Shown here in pieces: positions 11,165-21,849 of a DNA stretch of 64,000 nucleotides. The notes beneath the pieces are model-generated. The model was not told where the DNA came from. It did no database searches and saw only the letters and a list, made by a program, of their open reading frames with translations. Source of the DNA: Cydia pomonella (lineage: Eukaryota; Arthropoda; Insecta; Lepidoptera; Tortricidae); the NCBI RefSeq assembly GCF_033807575.1, contig NC_084715.1, forward strand, positions 6,373,349 to 6,437,348, given 5' to 3'. Each line of letters begins with the position of its first letter. Positions within the stretch are counted from its first letter, which is position 1. Both the position numbers and the translations under genes were made by a program.

Positions 11165-11395
11165 GGCCGTCAAAGATCCTGGCCCGACCACGACAAGATA
11201 ATAAGATTTAATTATTGCGCAAATTTATTATTTTAGGTGTTATTTAGTGCCACCAATCCCGTCATCTAATTTTTGCATAGTTTTCAAGATATCACGGTAC
11301 GATTTTAATAGGGCGGAGGCACCGGGATCTGGGCCTGACCATGTCAGTCTAACAAGATTTTATTAATGCACAAATTCATTTATCACGGCTTCCCA
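11165..11395. repeat. Diverged direct repeat pair
   Basis: A block at about 11176-11232 (gatcctggcccgaccacg... then ttattgcgcaaatttatt) recurs diverged at about 11326-11384 (gatctgggcctgaccatg... then ttaatgcacaaattcatt). The spacing is about 150 bp. Origin unknown. Confidence 0.5.
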
Positions 11396-12024
11396 CATTA
11401 TGCGGTAACAAGAGGGTTGTCAAACGTTGACGTTTAAATTTAGTTTCACTTAACGAAATGGTGCCATACAGTGCCATCTTTTTTATTAACTACCAAACTC
11501 AGGATTTATAATGAAATTTTACACTTCTTGTACAAGTAGGTAAAATCAGTGAACGATTTTGACACTAGTAGACAGTTACGTTATCTCATTTCTCATACTA
11601 AATAGATGGCGCCTCTACAGCTCGCTGTAATTGAAATGTTATTCCTAAAACGCAAGATTTCTATTTCTAGCACTCTATAAATCCTTAAAGGAGATTCGAG
11701 TTCCCGTGGAAATGAGAATTCGTGCGCGAAACGGAACGACCTTAGACAGCAGATTGCGACGTTTTACAGATTGTCTGCAATTTTCGCTTTAATTTTGTCC
11801 GCCGTTTTCCTTATGTTAGGGTCATGACCACCGCTGTCCAGGATATGTAAATTAAACTTTGTCTTGTACTTGAATGGTAAGGATTCATAAATGCAAAAGT
11901 AACTTTCTCTCTGTAGGTTAGTTTTAATTATGGAAATCATACCTTAAGCCTTAAGAGAATGAAAATGGGGTGGAATGTACTATGAAAGTAGGACAGGAAA
12001 GTACTGATTCTACGCGGGCAGAGA

Positions 12025-12206
12025 AACTGATGTGCCGTCGAAAAGTTTCCAAAATTGTGAAAAATCTCCATGGAAAAATTCGGAAACTTATATTTTTGTA
12101 AGTATAGGTATGGAGAATGTCCATTTGCAAGATGAAAGTTTCCTATCTGTGGAAATTTCCAAGAACTATTATAACTTTTTGAAAACTTTCCGCAACTTGC
12201 ACATAT
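12025..12206. mobile_element. Possible MITE
   Basis: Left 'atgtgccgtcgaaaagtttcc' (about 12028-12048) and right, read back, 'atgtgcaagttgcggaaagttt' form imperfect inverted ends. The internal 'ggaaattt' and 'ggaaacttt' motifs repeat in both orientations. No target duplication could be fixed. Confidence 0.4.
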
Positions 12207-12500
12207 GAAGGCAAAAGCAAGCTAGTATGCATATTGCATGTTCATCTCAACTGCACAAACTGTGAATTCCACAACACCGTGTTTCATCCAATAATATCCT
12301 GCCCTCTTTGCGCCATTCCGATCTCTCGCAATCATCAGCCATTGTTCAGTTCCGAGTGTAGCTTTTTGCAAAAATATATCATATCATGTCAATATCTCTG
12401 AATTATACAGTGTCAACACCTCTACTACTTGTCACGATTGCTATGGTACCTATCAGAGTTAGGTAAAAAATTTACTCCTTTGTGAGTACCACCAGTTCGG

Positions 12501-12528
12501 CACTGACATAAACGCTATCGAGAATGTA
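12501..12528. mobile_element. Left part of a MITE split by the 2.4-kb element
   Basis: 'actgacataaacgctatcgag' here is the reverse complement of the sequence near 14992-15009. With 14920-15009 it makes one palindromic MITE of about 115 bp, interrupted after position 12528. Confidence 0.75.
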
Positions 12529-13393
12529 CCCAACTAGCAAAAACACGCTTAGAATAGTCTCAAGACTACAATTTTTTCGCTCTTATATTGATCTTATATC
12601 ATCGTATAAGCCCGGATTTGGGCACAAATTATAAGCGTATTTATTTTGATATCGTTCTAATATCAGTCTAATTGAATGCTGCTTGCATTTACAGTAATCT
12701 TTCCAAAACTTATTTAAGCTACCTTAGGCTAATATCGCTTTTACGTGAGTATCTTGTAAGCCTACATAGGCTTATATTGGTCCAACGTTAGAATCTTATG
12801 AGCCTAAATAAGCTTATTTAGATTTTTTGTAAGGTCACACAGAGAGTTGAAACATTCTATTTGTGAAGTATAAGTGTACGAGTGAAAATAAATGCAGCAG
12901 CGTGACATAAATATGTTAGTGTAAGTATTTATCTAACTGTTTATGAATTATGTTTAAATATAATAACGTGCTCGTTATCATCGTGTGTGTTTATGTTTTA
13001 CGGTATGTAATCACGTGGGAAAATATTATTTACTGTAAAGTAGACCCTGTTTTCCACTTCAAACTTCATGCGCCTGATCAAATATGGTATTTGTATCCGT
13101 TTATAATTATTTTATTTCTTTATTTGTACTGGTAGTCAGCCATAGCTGTAGGTGTATTTTTAAAGCGCACTATTAGACTATTATAAGATTATTTACACTA
13201 AATTCTGCATTCAGAATACAAATGATATGGCCATGTTGAATTAATTAGGGTTCCTTGGTTTACTTACTAAAACCCTAAATACATTTGTTTATCCTTACTA
13301 GATCACTTGACACATACTAATAAACTAAATGTTTTTTTTATTTAAGTGACAAGATTGGTGATGCAAAATGGTTGTATTTATGGATATAGACCA

Positions 13394-13861
13394 TTACTTG
13401 ATGAAGAAAGACTTCCGCATGTTAAAACAATTAACATGGCCTTGGGAAGAAACACAATATACAAGTCTTGTTATTAAGCTACTATGCCAATACATTCCAG
13501 GAGACAACTCATTAATTTGCACAATCTCTTTGTTTGTGTTAAGCAGTGTCCTTGCGTCCTTTGGTAGAACATTATTTAGTCTTCTGTTTAAAATAATTAG
13601 CAATCCATTTACTGCTGCATGAGGGATATTAAATTTTAACGCCCATTTTTGTAATTCACTTTTTAAGGCAAAATCTTTCTCATAATCTATTTCGTCATCG
13701 GTCGAAGATTCTTTTTCACTAAAATCATTAATTTCACATACTGAAACATTGTCCTCAACCTCTACATCTTTCATGCAAGCAGAACCTACAGAACCCTCAC
13801 TAATATTTTCACCAACACTACCTTGTCTTGGCAGGAGCTGTATATGTATTTGATTTACTTA
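13394..13861 (-). pseudogene. Transposon ORF fragment (ELQKWALKFNIPHAAVN protein)
   Basis: The minus-strand frame is open from a stop at about 13861 down to 13394. It starts with a Ser/Gly/Glu-rich acidic part (EVEDN, SSTDDEIDYEKDF), followed by a conserved-looking block, ELQKWALKFNIPHAAVNGLL, then LPKDARTLLNT. This layout recalls the N-terminal region of transposon-linked proteins in animals, where 'L+.WA....I.H.A...LL.IL...LP.DARTLL.T' precedes the catalytic part. Here the catalytic part is missing. A short ATG frame starting at 13937 overlaps in a different frame and cannot be joined without crossing a stop. The second copy (55330) differs by few residues and one in-frame codon indel. Confidence 0.55.
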
Positions 13862-14200
13862 TGATTTTTTTGTACTTCTGAATTTTCTGCCGATAACCAT
13901 CACTTCTCGAACGATTTTTCCAGTTGTCGTAATCCATACCTATTTAAAATTACACTCTTACTTTAAATTACAAAAAAAAATAATTAAATAATTAAATATC
14001 ATACTTACAAGTGTTCCCAAAATCGATTTAAGATCAAACGATCTTATATTGATCTTGTCTTTTGTGATATAAGTATCTTTATCCTATATCACTCTAATAT
14101 CTTACTAAAGTGCTGCTGTTGATCTTATTATGCTTGTTTATAGCTTTAATTAAGATCAGAAAAGTACGTACTTACAGTGTTCTTTTGCTATGTTGACATT

Positions 14201-14750
14201 AGTCAAGTTCAATGAGACTTCGTAAATGTTATTGTAGGACCAAGAGGCTTATAATAGTATAATACTATGTTGATATTAGTCTTACATTCTTACAATAGCA
14301 TATATAAAGTCTAATATAAAATCAAATGAACTTAGAGAAAGGGGATATAAGACCAGGCACTCTCAAGTTCAATAAGACTTCGTAAATGTTATTGTAGGAC
14401 CAAGAGGCTTATAATAGTATTATACTATGTTGATATTAGTCTTACATTCTTACAATAGCATTTATAAAGTCTAATATAAAATCAAATGAACTTAGAGAAT
14501 GGGGATATAAGACTAGGTACTCTCAAGTTCAATGAGACTTCGTAAATGTTATTGTAGGACCAAGAGGCTTATAATAGTATTATACTATGTTGATATTAGT
14601 CTTACATTCTTACAATAGCATTTATAAAGTCTAATATAAAATCAAATGTACTTAGAGAAAGGGGATATAAGACCAGGCACTCTCAAGTTCAATGAGACTT
14701 CGTAAATGTTCTTGTAAGAGCAAGAGGTTTATAATAGTATTATAAAATGC
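14201..14750. repeat. 160-bp tandem repeat, about 3.4 units
   Basis: The marker 'tcaagttcaat' begins at about 14203, 14363, 14523 and 14683, an exact 160-bp period. Units contain 'ttgatattagtcttacattc' and 'ggggatataaga'. Unit-to-unit differences are few. Copy 2 of the element has one unit less (markers at 56214, 56374, 56534). Confidence 0.9.
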
Positions 14751-14919
14751 TCTTATATACATATATAAGACTAGGTAATAAGACTGACCTTACTAAAGCC
14801 GGTACTAGCTTGTCTAAGACTAATATAAGAGTGATGATATGTTCCAAAACAATAATAAGAGCTCTATAAGCTCATCAGTTTTATAAAGTGCGCAACCTGA
14901 GACTCTTTTGCTAGTTGGG

Positions 14920-15009
14920 TAACTTTCTATGCATCTCGCTCGTACTCGCATATAAGTGTAAGGAGATGTATAGAAAGTAAATTAACTTCTCGATAGCGTA
15001 TATGTCAGT
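14920..15009. mobile_element. Right part of the split MITE
   Basis: 'actttctatgcatctcgctcg' and 'aaggagatgtatagaaagt' form an inner hairpin, and 'cttctcgatagcgtatatgtcagt' matches the left part at 12504-12524. This is a palindromic lepidopteran-type MITE. Confidence 0.75.
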
Positions 15010-15556
15010 TTTGACACTGTCAGTGACTCATGGTACGGGTACTGATCATATCAGTTCAATATGAATTTGATAGGAATGAGTAAATTTTATGATTAGTCTA
15101 AATCATAACTTAAATTAGTGATTAAATTATTCGAGCAGATACTCATTTAAACTAACGTTATAGGTGGTTAAATTAAACTTATAATTAGATTTATTTTATT
15201 TTATTTATATTTCATTTTATTATGGCAACAAACAGTCATTACATCAAAAGATACAATAAATGGACTACGGAGAAGACAAACAGTGCCGAAACATTTTCCA
15301 AGTATAGTTTTTATAAGTATAGGAGTTGATACTGAGTGGTAAATAGATTCATCGTGCAACACAACAGACAGGTTGACAGCATTTAAACTAGGTAATCCAT
15401 TACTTTGTATACATATATGTATATAATATATTTATATTGCAAACGTTCCGCTGTCAGTTAAGTTGCCGAAGAAAACAGTGTAATTAAAGGACAATAAATA
15501 GGAAATATTAAATGGTAAAAAAAAACAAAATTTCTTACAATCTTTATCCTTATGAT

Positions 15557-15558
<2 letters not shown>
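15010..15558. other. Unassigned DNA
   Basis: AT-rich. 'ttattttatttatatttcattttatt' at 15189-15215 followed by 'atggcaacaaacagtcattaca' may be a reversed LINE 3' tail. No ORF support. Confidence 0.3.

Positions 15559-15618
<60 letters not shown>
15559..15618. repeat. (CA)n microsatellite
   Basis: About 29 uninterrupted CA units followed by a short TATATAT run. The minus-strand frame across it (Val-Cys repeats) is an artefact. Confidence 0.98.
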
Positions 15619-15625
<7 letters not shown>

Positions 15626-15806
15626 TATTTTACCGAAGTTAGCTAGATAATTTACTGTTACATCTGTATACTTACTTAATTGTAGTGATCGGATTGCATT
15701 ATATTACAATATTGTAATAACACTGACTTGAAAGAGAATTTTTAATCAAAGAAATTTGAATCTGAATAAATAACCGTTGATTGATGATTGGCATTTTTTT
15801 AGTTTC

Positions 15807-15904
15807 AGAGGGCCTACCGCGAACCACGTTCGACGTGTTGCCTCTCTGTCGCACTTGTAAATTCGTACGTAAGTATGACAGAGAGGCAGCACATCGCCCT
15901 CTGG
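15807..15904. mobile_element. Palindromic MITE (GGCCTACCGCGAA family)
   Basis: 'agagggcctaccgcgaac' at the left and 'cacatcgccctct' at the right flank inverted 'tgcctctctgtc' / 'gacagagaggca' segments. Same family as 19985-20101, which is the better preserved copy. Confidence 0.75.
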
Positions 15905-16253
15905 TACATGTTGGTAACGTCTCATAACTCATTATCGAAAAAAAAATTGAGTCATTTTAATTTTTAATCAAATCGGCGATTTTAATTATGAGTGCCCAAC
16001 TGTGGTACCAATTGAATATGACTTTTTGAACTCATGATCTATTCGAACACTACATACACTTGATACACTTACATACATAAATGACATATACTTACTAAAG
16101 AAGCAGTGACCAAGTCCAAGTCAAGGTCAAGTGGAGACTAGCCTTTTAAAGATTGCATTAATACATAGGTATTGGGAGCGTGCACGACTGTCACGCAACC
16201 TAGTGTCTGCAATTCTAGGGGAAAACGTCAATTCACTACATCTTATAAAACTA

Positions 16254-16500
16254 CTCCAAAACTAAAAACTACTGAACGGATTTTCATACGACTTTCATCT
16301 ATCAATAGAGTGATTCTTGAGGAAGGCTTAAGTATATAACTTGTTAAGGTTTTGTGTAAATTGTTTGAAATATAACGATGTTGTCGGAAAAAATCACGCT
16401 GGCTAGGAGCTTTAATCGAAAACGCTGCCTAATCCGTTTGAGCTATAACAACACAATGTATGATGGGGTTGTTTCTCATTCATAGGTCTACAAAAAAGTC
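16254..16500 (+). mobile_element. Helitron-like fragment
   Basis: 'ctactgaacggattttcatac', 'tatcaatagagtgattcttg' and 'aggttttgtgta' occur in the same order as in 21118-21217, where the family ends in CTAG|T. This is a body fragment whose terminal CTAG end is not reached. Confidence 0.5.
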
Positions 16501-16867
16501 CGCGCGATGTGAAATGTCTATCTTTTAAGGATAACTTACTATATCCATTCTTAACTTCTAGAAAAAGATCACGTAATATGTGGCATTTGCAAAGCTATTT
16601 ACATGGATACATTATTAACAATTATCAAAATAAATACATTAGTTATATTAAGCATTTCATACAGATTACAATGGTCCCTTACACCATACAATTTAAATGA
16701 ATATTTCAGGAGTAATCGTAAATCAAAGTTTCATTTCGAGCCATATAATTGTACGAAATGTTAAAGACGCTATCCGCAGTTAGTTCAAATTTTTACCACC
16801 TTATGCGCTGGGATCGCTTTACTTACCCCTACCACGCACTTCGCACGGTCCCAATACTCTGAAAATT

Positions 16868-17000
16868 GGGACGGGTGCCGGCGTGACTGGATAGCCTAGA
16901 GGTCATGTCGTTAGCCACGTACGCTGAATATGCTGTTTCGAATCTATCCTTGGCCACTGGAGAACTTAGTCACTTTTTCTTTAATATAAGACATATTTTA
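16868..17000 (+). repeat. tRNA-derived SINE
   Basis: A tRNA-like head reads 'ggatagcctagaggtcatg' (A-box region) and 'gtttcgaatctatcc' (B-box region) at about 16890-16960, followed by 'ggccactggagaacttagtc' and a T-rich tail. It is a different SINE family from the copy at 5852. Confidence 0.6.
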
Positions 17001-17384
17001 TTTTAATTACTACGAAACAAACCTATTTATTTAATTAATAAAATATTTTGATTTTAGTCACTTCGAGTTTGAGTAGATACTCCATAAATTATAAGTTGAT
17101 ACTGAATTATGACTGATAAGAGGTACGAACACTACGAACCATAATTCTACCTTAGGGTTGGCCAAAGGCCGTAAGCCCTTAAGAGATTGCATGTACTAGA
17201 GAAAATTGGAAACCCTTGCAATTTCCCAAAGTGTTTTGTCTCCCGCGTGAACCTTATGGAGTTTATTCCTTAAGCCATGCGCGAGCGAGCAATCGCCTCA
17301 GCTATTTGTATTTGAATCATGCAATGGCTGTTTCATAAATACTTTTAAAAAGTAAAAAACAAATATACTAATTACACTTTTTCT
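17001..17384. other. Unassigned DNA
   Basis: AT-rich. The mariner remnant's missing end may extend to about 17345, but no terminal repeat is identifiable. Confidence 0.3.
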
Positions 17385-17760
17385 CCTCAACACTCACTTA
17401 TTCCAGCAAATTTCCATTTTTTTTCATCCCCCCCAAAGAATACGATTTGTCGAGCTCTGACCGTTTGCGCCTTCAATGCAGTCCTCATTTGACAAAATGT
17501 TTGTCCTCCAAGCCATTTTTTCAAATTTAGGAATAAGTAATAATCACACGGGGCTAAGTTAGGTGAATATGGAGTATGCGGAACCAGCTCGAAGCCCAAC
17601 TCGTGAATTTTAGCCATTGCAATAGTTGAGGTGAGGTGTGCACTGAGGCGTGGTCTTGATGAAAGAGGACTTTCTTCGTAATCATGGCTAAATCTTCGTG
17701 GAGGATTTTATGTAAGTACTCGCTCAGTGGAGATGCCTATGTTCTCAAATAATAGTCCAC
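17385..17760 (-). pseudogene. mariner transposase C-terminal remnant
   Basis: On the minus strand, codons from 17617 read a 'KIHELGFELVPHTPYSPNLAPCDYYLF' type stretch and then LKKWLGG. This is the C-terminal catalytic part of mariner (DD34D) transposases, containing the third catalytic Asp in 'APCDYYLF'. Just upstream, in another frame, 'HQDHAS.HTS' gives the second catalytic Asp region, so a frameshift separates the two. The N-terminal DNA-binding part is absent. A poly-T/C stretch at 17418-17438 damages the end. Dead copy. Confidence 0.85.
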
Positions 17761-17779
17761 GCACCTTCACTCAATTAAT

Positions 17780-17846
17780 TTAATTTCATTAGGTACCATT
17801 TCGTACCTTGTCACAGTGATATGGTACGAAATGGTACTGAAATTAA
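17780..17846. repeat. Perfect-looking small hairpin
   Basis: TTAATTTCATTAGGTACCAT... at 17780-17807 pairs with 'ggtacgaaatggtactgaaattaa' at 17823-17846 around a 15-bp loop. It lies next to the mariner remnant and may be a tiny MITE. Confidence 0.65.
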
Positions 17847-17940
17847 AGTCTTTGACTGTACTGATCTCAAAGTTTAACCTTATACAACGCAACGCTATAA
17901 CGGCTAACTTAGAGAAAACAAATTCTTCTGTTTCCGTCTC

Positions 17941-18263
17941 TATAGCCGCGTATCCATTAGAGCAGCCACTGGCCGAGCAGCCTCGACTTGAATAAAACAG
18001 CCTCAGTTTGAAGCGAGCAGCTCTGAGGCATAGGTTCGAGGCACGTTACTGATTAAGCTGAGGCGACAAGCCTTCATCTCCATGGCGCAGAATGAGGCTC
18101 CTTTGGGCAGGGAAAAAATCCGACAAAATATGGCTTGGCTCTCGGCAACGAATTTTCCTCGTGTCACGGTGTCCCTCCTGTTGAGGCAGCTTCTCCACTT
18201 GCGCGGCCTCGAAGCGAGGCAGCCGCTCGACCGGAGGCTGCCTAGAGTGGATATGCGGCTTAC
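17941..18263. mobile_element. MITE with ~45-bp imperfect inverted ends
   Basis: Left 'tatagccgcgtatccattag' followed by 'gagcagcc.ctgg.cgag'. The right end, read back, is 'tgtaagccgcatatccactc' followed by 'ggcagcctccggtcgag'. The interior is GC-rich ('cctcagtttgaagcgagcag'), which creates two overlapping open frames (18003-18290 and 18082-18285) that have no protein resemblance. Confidence 0.6.
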
Positions 18264-19744
18264 AGCTTTTACTTCACATGAATGATACATACATATAGAC
18301 GAATTAAGAAAATCAATATTTGAGTTCCCCCTGGTTCCTTTGAGGTAAGATGTGCTTGTTAGATGATGTAAATAACATGTTCGCCGTAACTCTTCTTTCT
18401 ACCCTAAAACTAAAACGACATATCTTACATGGTTTAAAAGCAGATATAAGCCCTTTCAATAAAACAGAGCAGATCTTGCTTCTTACATTATTAAGACCAG
18501 TCTGAAAACACCCTGAAACACCAGTAGTTCCAAATGAAATTGAACCTTATGTCGATACATCTTCGGTTGAAACTCGATCGGGGTGATATGTATGTTGGTT
18601 TGTGTTTAAATTGGACGGTTTATTTATAGGTGATGTGACGTAAATTGCAAGTCTTCGTGCATTCTGCAGGTATATTGGTGCAGGAGTAACGAAACGGAAT
18701 AGAGTAACGTTGTAGTAGCTCAACAATATTAACGCCTTGCTAACATGACTAGATTACGACCCAGTCAACCCACTTAATCGTAGATACGGTACCTGCAAGT
18801 GCGCAATGCTGTTACTTGCTATTGTGGCGCCGCCCTGGCGGGTAGAGGACACACACGTTATCTGACAGCTGTCACAAAATATGCAGATGTTGTAGTCTCA
18901 GGGGATTTCCGGTTGAATTACAAAATGGCGAAATCAATTAGAGTTTTTTTTTATGGTCTTTGCTCATTATCTAATATTGTTTAAAGTGTAATAAATATTG
19001 AGCTTATTATATAGTGAACTAACGTGGAAGTGTGCAGCTAATGAAGAATTAATCTTGAAACGCGTTGAACCATTCTTTAGTCAAAACTCGGCAATCCATC
19101 GTAGCTATTTGTAAAGTCCAGCTATCACTTAGCTAAAAGCAACTACCGAACAGCGTCATGCTCTACGAGTACACTTTTGATATTGGCGAAATCATCATAT
19201 AAATTGGATGGAATGGAAGCTATTTGTTTAACTGAATTGAAATGTTGCTGCTGTGAGTTGTCATTCCTTGTACTTCCCCCACCACACACTTCACACGTAG
19301 TCAATAGCGTTTTTTTAGCCTTAGACTATTGTATGACGACAATTAGTGACGACTGACGAGTCAGTGTTACTCTATTTTGTTTCTTTACTCATACAATATC
19401 TGTATGGAGAAGATGGATCGGGTAAACACGACTGTTTACGAAGAGACCCGAGCAACGAAGTTGTTCATGATTTATGGTTGTTCTTAGTTGGGTCATTATT
19501 GAGGACAGTGAGGAGTGTTAGTACCTTTAGGAAGTTTCGTAAAGAACTGAGTAAAGGCACTTTATGTTCTGTTGTTATTAATGGACATCAATAATATCAA
19601 AAACAAACAATATACAGACATATCCTGTAACACAAAAACAAAAATTGAAAGTAATTATGATCGTCATCCACTTATGACTTAGCTTTCTAATGTCGCTTAG
19701 GTACCGTATAGACATGCACGAGTTATCTACTATCTATGAAAATT
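18264..19744. other. Unassigned DNA with one GC-richer patch
   Basis: No repeat recognised. 18795-18930 ('gtggcgccgccctggcgggtag' and 'caaaatggcg') is GC-richer than its surroundings and could be an old first exon or promoter, but nothing decides it. Confidence 0.3.
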
Positions 19745-19860
19745 AAACTAAACTGGAAGAGATCCCTTAAAGGGATAAGTTCGCCTTTGTACTAAAGATA
19801 TTGATGAGTGTTTTTTTTTTCCTGTTTAGTTTTCATTTTTGTACAATAAAGAGTTTTACT
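19745..19860 (+). repeat. LINE 3' end
   Basis: 'aactggaagagatccctta' and 'gggataagttcgcctttgtac' followed by 'ttttgtacaataaagag' is a familiar 3'UTR with an AATAAA signal. The reverse copy is at 28429-28540. The coding part is lost. Confidence 0.7.
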
Positions 19861-19984
19861 ACTACCCACCCATACAACACTACTATTACCCATACAATAT
19901 GAAACTGCGTATTATTTGATAAGTTTTCCGGTTTATCCAGGTGCCCATGAGATAATGACAAGCCGGTAATCCTTATGGACAAGA

Positions 19985-20101
19985 ACAGAAGGCCTACCGC
20001 GAACCTCGTTCGACGTGTTGCCTCCCTGTCACACTTACGCACGATTTTACAAGTGCGACAGAGAGGCAACACGTCGAACGTGGTTCGCGGTAGGCCCTCT
20101 G
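19985..20101. mobile_element. Palindromic MITE (GGCCTACCGCGAA family), good copy
   Basis: 'ggcctaccgcgaacctcg' at about 19990 pairs with 'acgtggttcgcggtaggcc' ending near 20097. The inner arms 'tgttgcctccctgtc' and 'gacagagaggcaaca' also pair, so about 110 bp form one hairpin with a 25-bp loop. Same family as 15807-15904; ends of this type also appear at 27268-27285 and 47407-47420. Confidence 0.85.
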
Positions 20102-20881
20102 TATCGCCGAAAATTGCCGGCTCGGTTCGCCGGCCGAGATCGACACGCGATTTTACACGGCGAGCAGAGTCAAAAATTAAACATTATTGACGAGCCACGA
20201 GCCCGGATCGTCGGTATATAAAACCGCGGTATTGCAATGATACACCGGCGAGCTTTACCGACGAGCCGCAAAACCGCGGTTTCACGCGACCGTCGATCAG
20301 GGCCTTTAACGTATTTAGAATTAACAGTTTTGAATGATTCACGGTTAGCTTCACTAGATTTAAATAAATCAATACAAAAGGTAAACCCGGTCGATTTGTG
20401 TCTAGTATTTAGATTTCTTTTATTAGGAAAGCTTCCATCTAAGGCCGCGGTTTGGACGCACGCGGCAAGCCGCCGCCCGCTGTCGTCCAAATTCAAGTGC
20501 AAACATTTTGATCGTGCCGCTCGGAACCGCGGCCTAAATCTTCTAAATCCTTCTTCCATTTGTCAAATCGGCGGTAGCTTGGTCACATTTTTATTGCCTG
20601 TCACCATGCCCGTCACGTAAGCGATAAAAACGCGACCATACTATCACCAGACAAACTAACGACTTCAGAAATCGAGTGCGACGTTGTCTTGAACTGGACT
20701 GATGCGGTGCAGATCCTTTGTCCGGAACACTTGTGAATTGCACTGATTGTAACTGGGTCATGCGAGTGCACAGATTTACCGACGAACTAACAGCAACTAA
20801 CTTCACTGGCCATGGTATGTGTAGTCTTTGCAATAAGATTTAGATAGGATTGTCCTACGAATTGTCAGTTAAAATGTTGCT
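20102..20881. other. GC-rich unassigned segment
   Basis: 20102-20560 is clearly GC-richer than its surroundings, with repeated 'accgcgg' and 'ccgacgagcc' motifs. Open frames of 127 and 129 codons lie on opposite strands and show no protein features. 20590-20620 ('gtcaccatgcccgtcacg') resembles short motifs at 40337 and 53842, probably MITE remains. Confidence 0.4.
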
Positions 20882-21092
20882 ATTTTTTTATACCACTTCG
20901 GTGGCAAACAAGCATACGGCCCGCCTGATGGTAAGCAGTTATCGTAGCCTATAGACGCCTGCAGCACCAGAAATATTACATGCACGTTGCCGACCCTTTA
21001 AAAACCTGTACACTCATTTTTGAAGAACCACATACTGTAGTCCCTCGGGAAGACCTCGGCAGGGAGCTCATTCCACAGCCAAGCGTCCGCTT
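20882..21092 (-). pseudogene. LINE C-terminus and 3'UTR fragment
   Basis: Minus strand reads 'WLWNELPAEVFPRDYSMWFFK' at about 21085-21020, followed by a stop and the 3'UTR ending in 'cttgtttgccaccg'-like sequence near 20900. Same LINE family as 6262-6560. This is the clearest copy of the C-terminal block, and the reading frame is intact over about 25 codons. Confidence 0.7.
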
Positions 21093-21117
21093 CATTCATC
21101 ATCACGATTTATGATTT

Positions 21118-21217
21118 TCATGCATATTTCACCTATCAATAGACTGATTCTTGAGGAAGGTTTAAGTATACAATTTGTTAAGGTTTTGTGTATGTGCGAA
21201 GCTGGGGCGGGTGGCTA
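21118..21217 (+). mobile_element. Helitron-like 3' end
   Basis: Contains 'tatcaatagactgattcttg', 'aaggttttgtg', a GC-rich 'gcgaagctggggcggg' and ends in CTAG at 21214-21217 followed by T. A CTRR terminus with a following T fits Helitrons, which leave no target duplication. The 5' TC end is not identified. Confidence 0.55.
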
Positions 21218-21849
21218 GTGAATTATAAAGTTTGCTAGTTGGTAGGTATGCCTAAGGACGTAAGGACATACGGCTAAGCATTGGCAAAATAAAAATAAAA
21301 ACCATTAATAACAGTTGTCAAAACGATTTTGATAGTATTTAATCATTAAACTGAGTGAGAGGAGGAACGCATGTCTTTGTCTTGAAACAAGCTCGAGGCA
21401 AAAGTCCGAGCCGTTCGTTCTAGTTTAGAAATTTATTGTTTTAGACGCTGAAAACATCGCTTTTGTTTTCGGAAATGGTCATCCGATGTGTTGGAAAAGA
21501 GAAGCTGCGAGACTTTCAACTAGATTGGTTGAGTTAATTTCTTTTTGTTTCGTATTTATGGGCGTATAGTATTTCATAAAAGGACCTCAAGTATGTAGTT
21601 TGGGAGACAGCTAACTGATGACGTTCTTCCATTGGCTTTTTTACATAAAATCATCCTCATCTCACATCTTCATAATTAGAGCCAGTAAAAATAAAATAAC
21701 TGAAGCGGAGCATGCAGAGTGCTTCTAATTTTAGAAACAAAGGTTTTTGCTCCCAGCTTCATCTCATCAGAGAAATAAAAGTGAGGAATGAATTGAATCA
21801 AGGAGTGTAATGGAACTCGGGCGACAACCTTTCCTAGAGAGACCTACAG
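21218..21849. other. Unassigned DNA
   Basis: No repeat or coding signal recognised before the hAT target site at 21850. Confidence 0.35.

Larger units (their letters stand above)
12529..14919. mobile_element. 2.4-kb DNA transposon-like element, copy 1
   Basis: Terminal inverted repeats CCCAACTAGCAAAA (12529-12542) and TTTTGCTAGTTGGG (14906-14919) bound a 2391-bp element. TA occurs on both sides (12527-12528, 14920-14921), and removing the element restores a continuous MITE, which proves the ends. Inside are a minus-strand ORF fragment (13394-13870) and a 160-bp tandem array (14201-14750). A near-identical copy is at 54468-56770. The short 2-bp duplication plus the ORF type make a CACTA/EnSpm-like origin possible, but that is inference. 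It is probably non-autonomous. Confidence 0.85.

Noticed and set aside
15432..15617. Minus-strand open frame with long Val-Cys repeat
   Set aside because: It is translation of the (CA)n microsatellite.
18003..18290. Overlapping frames of 67 and 95 codons as genes
   Set aside because: They lie on opposite strands inside a GC-rich MITE and have no motif.
20170..20620. Frames of 129 and 127 codons on opposite strands
   Set aside because: GC-rich composition lowers stop frequency; neither has a recognisable domain or codon support.
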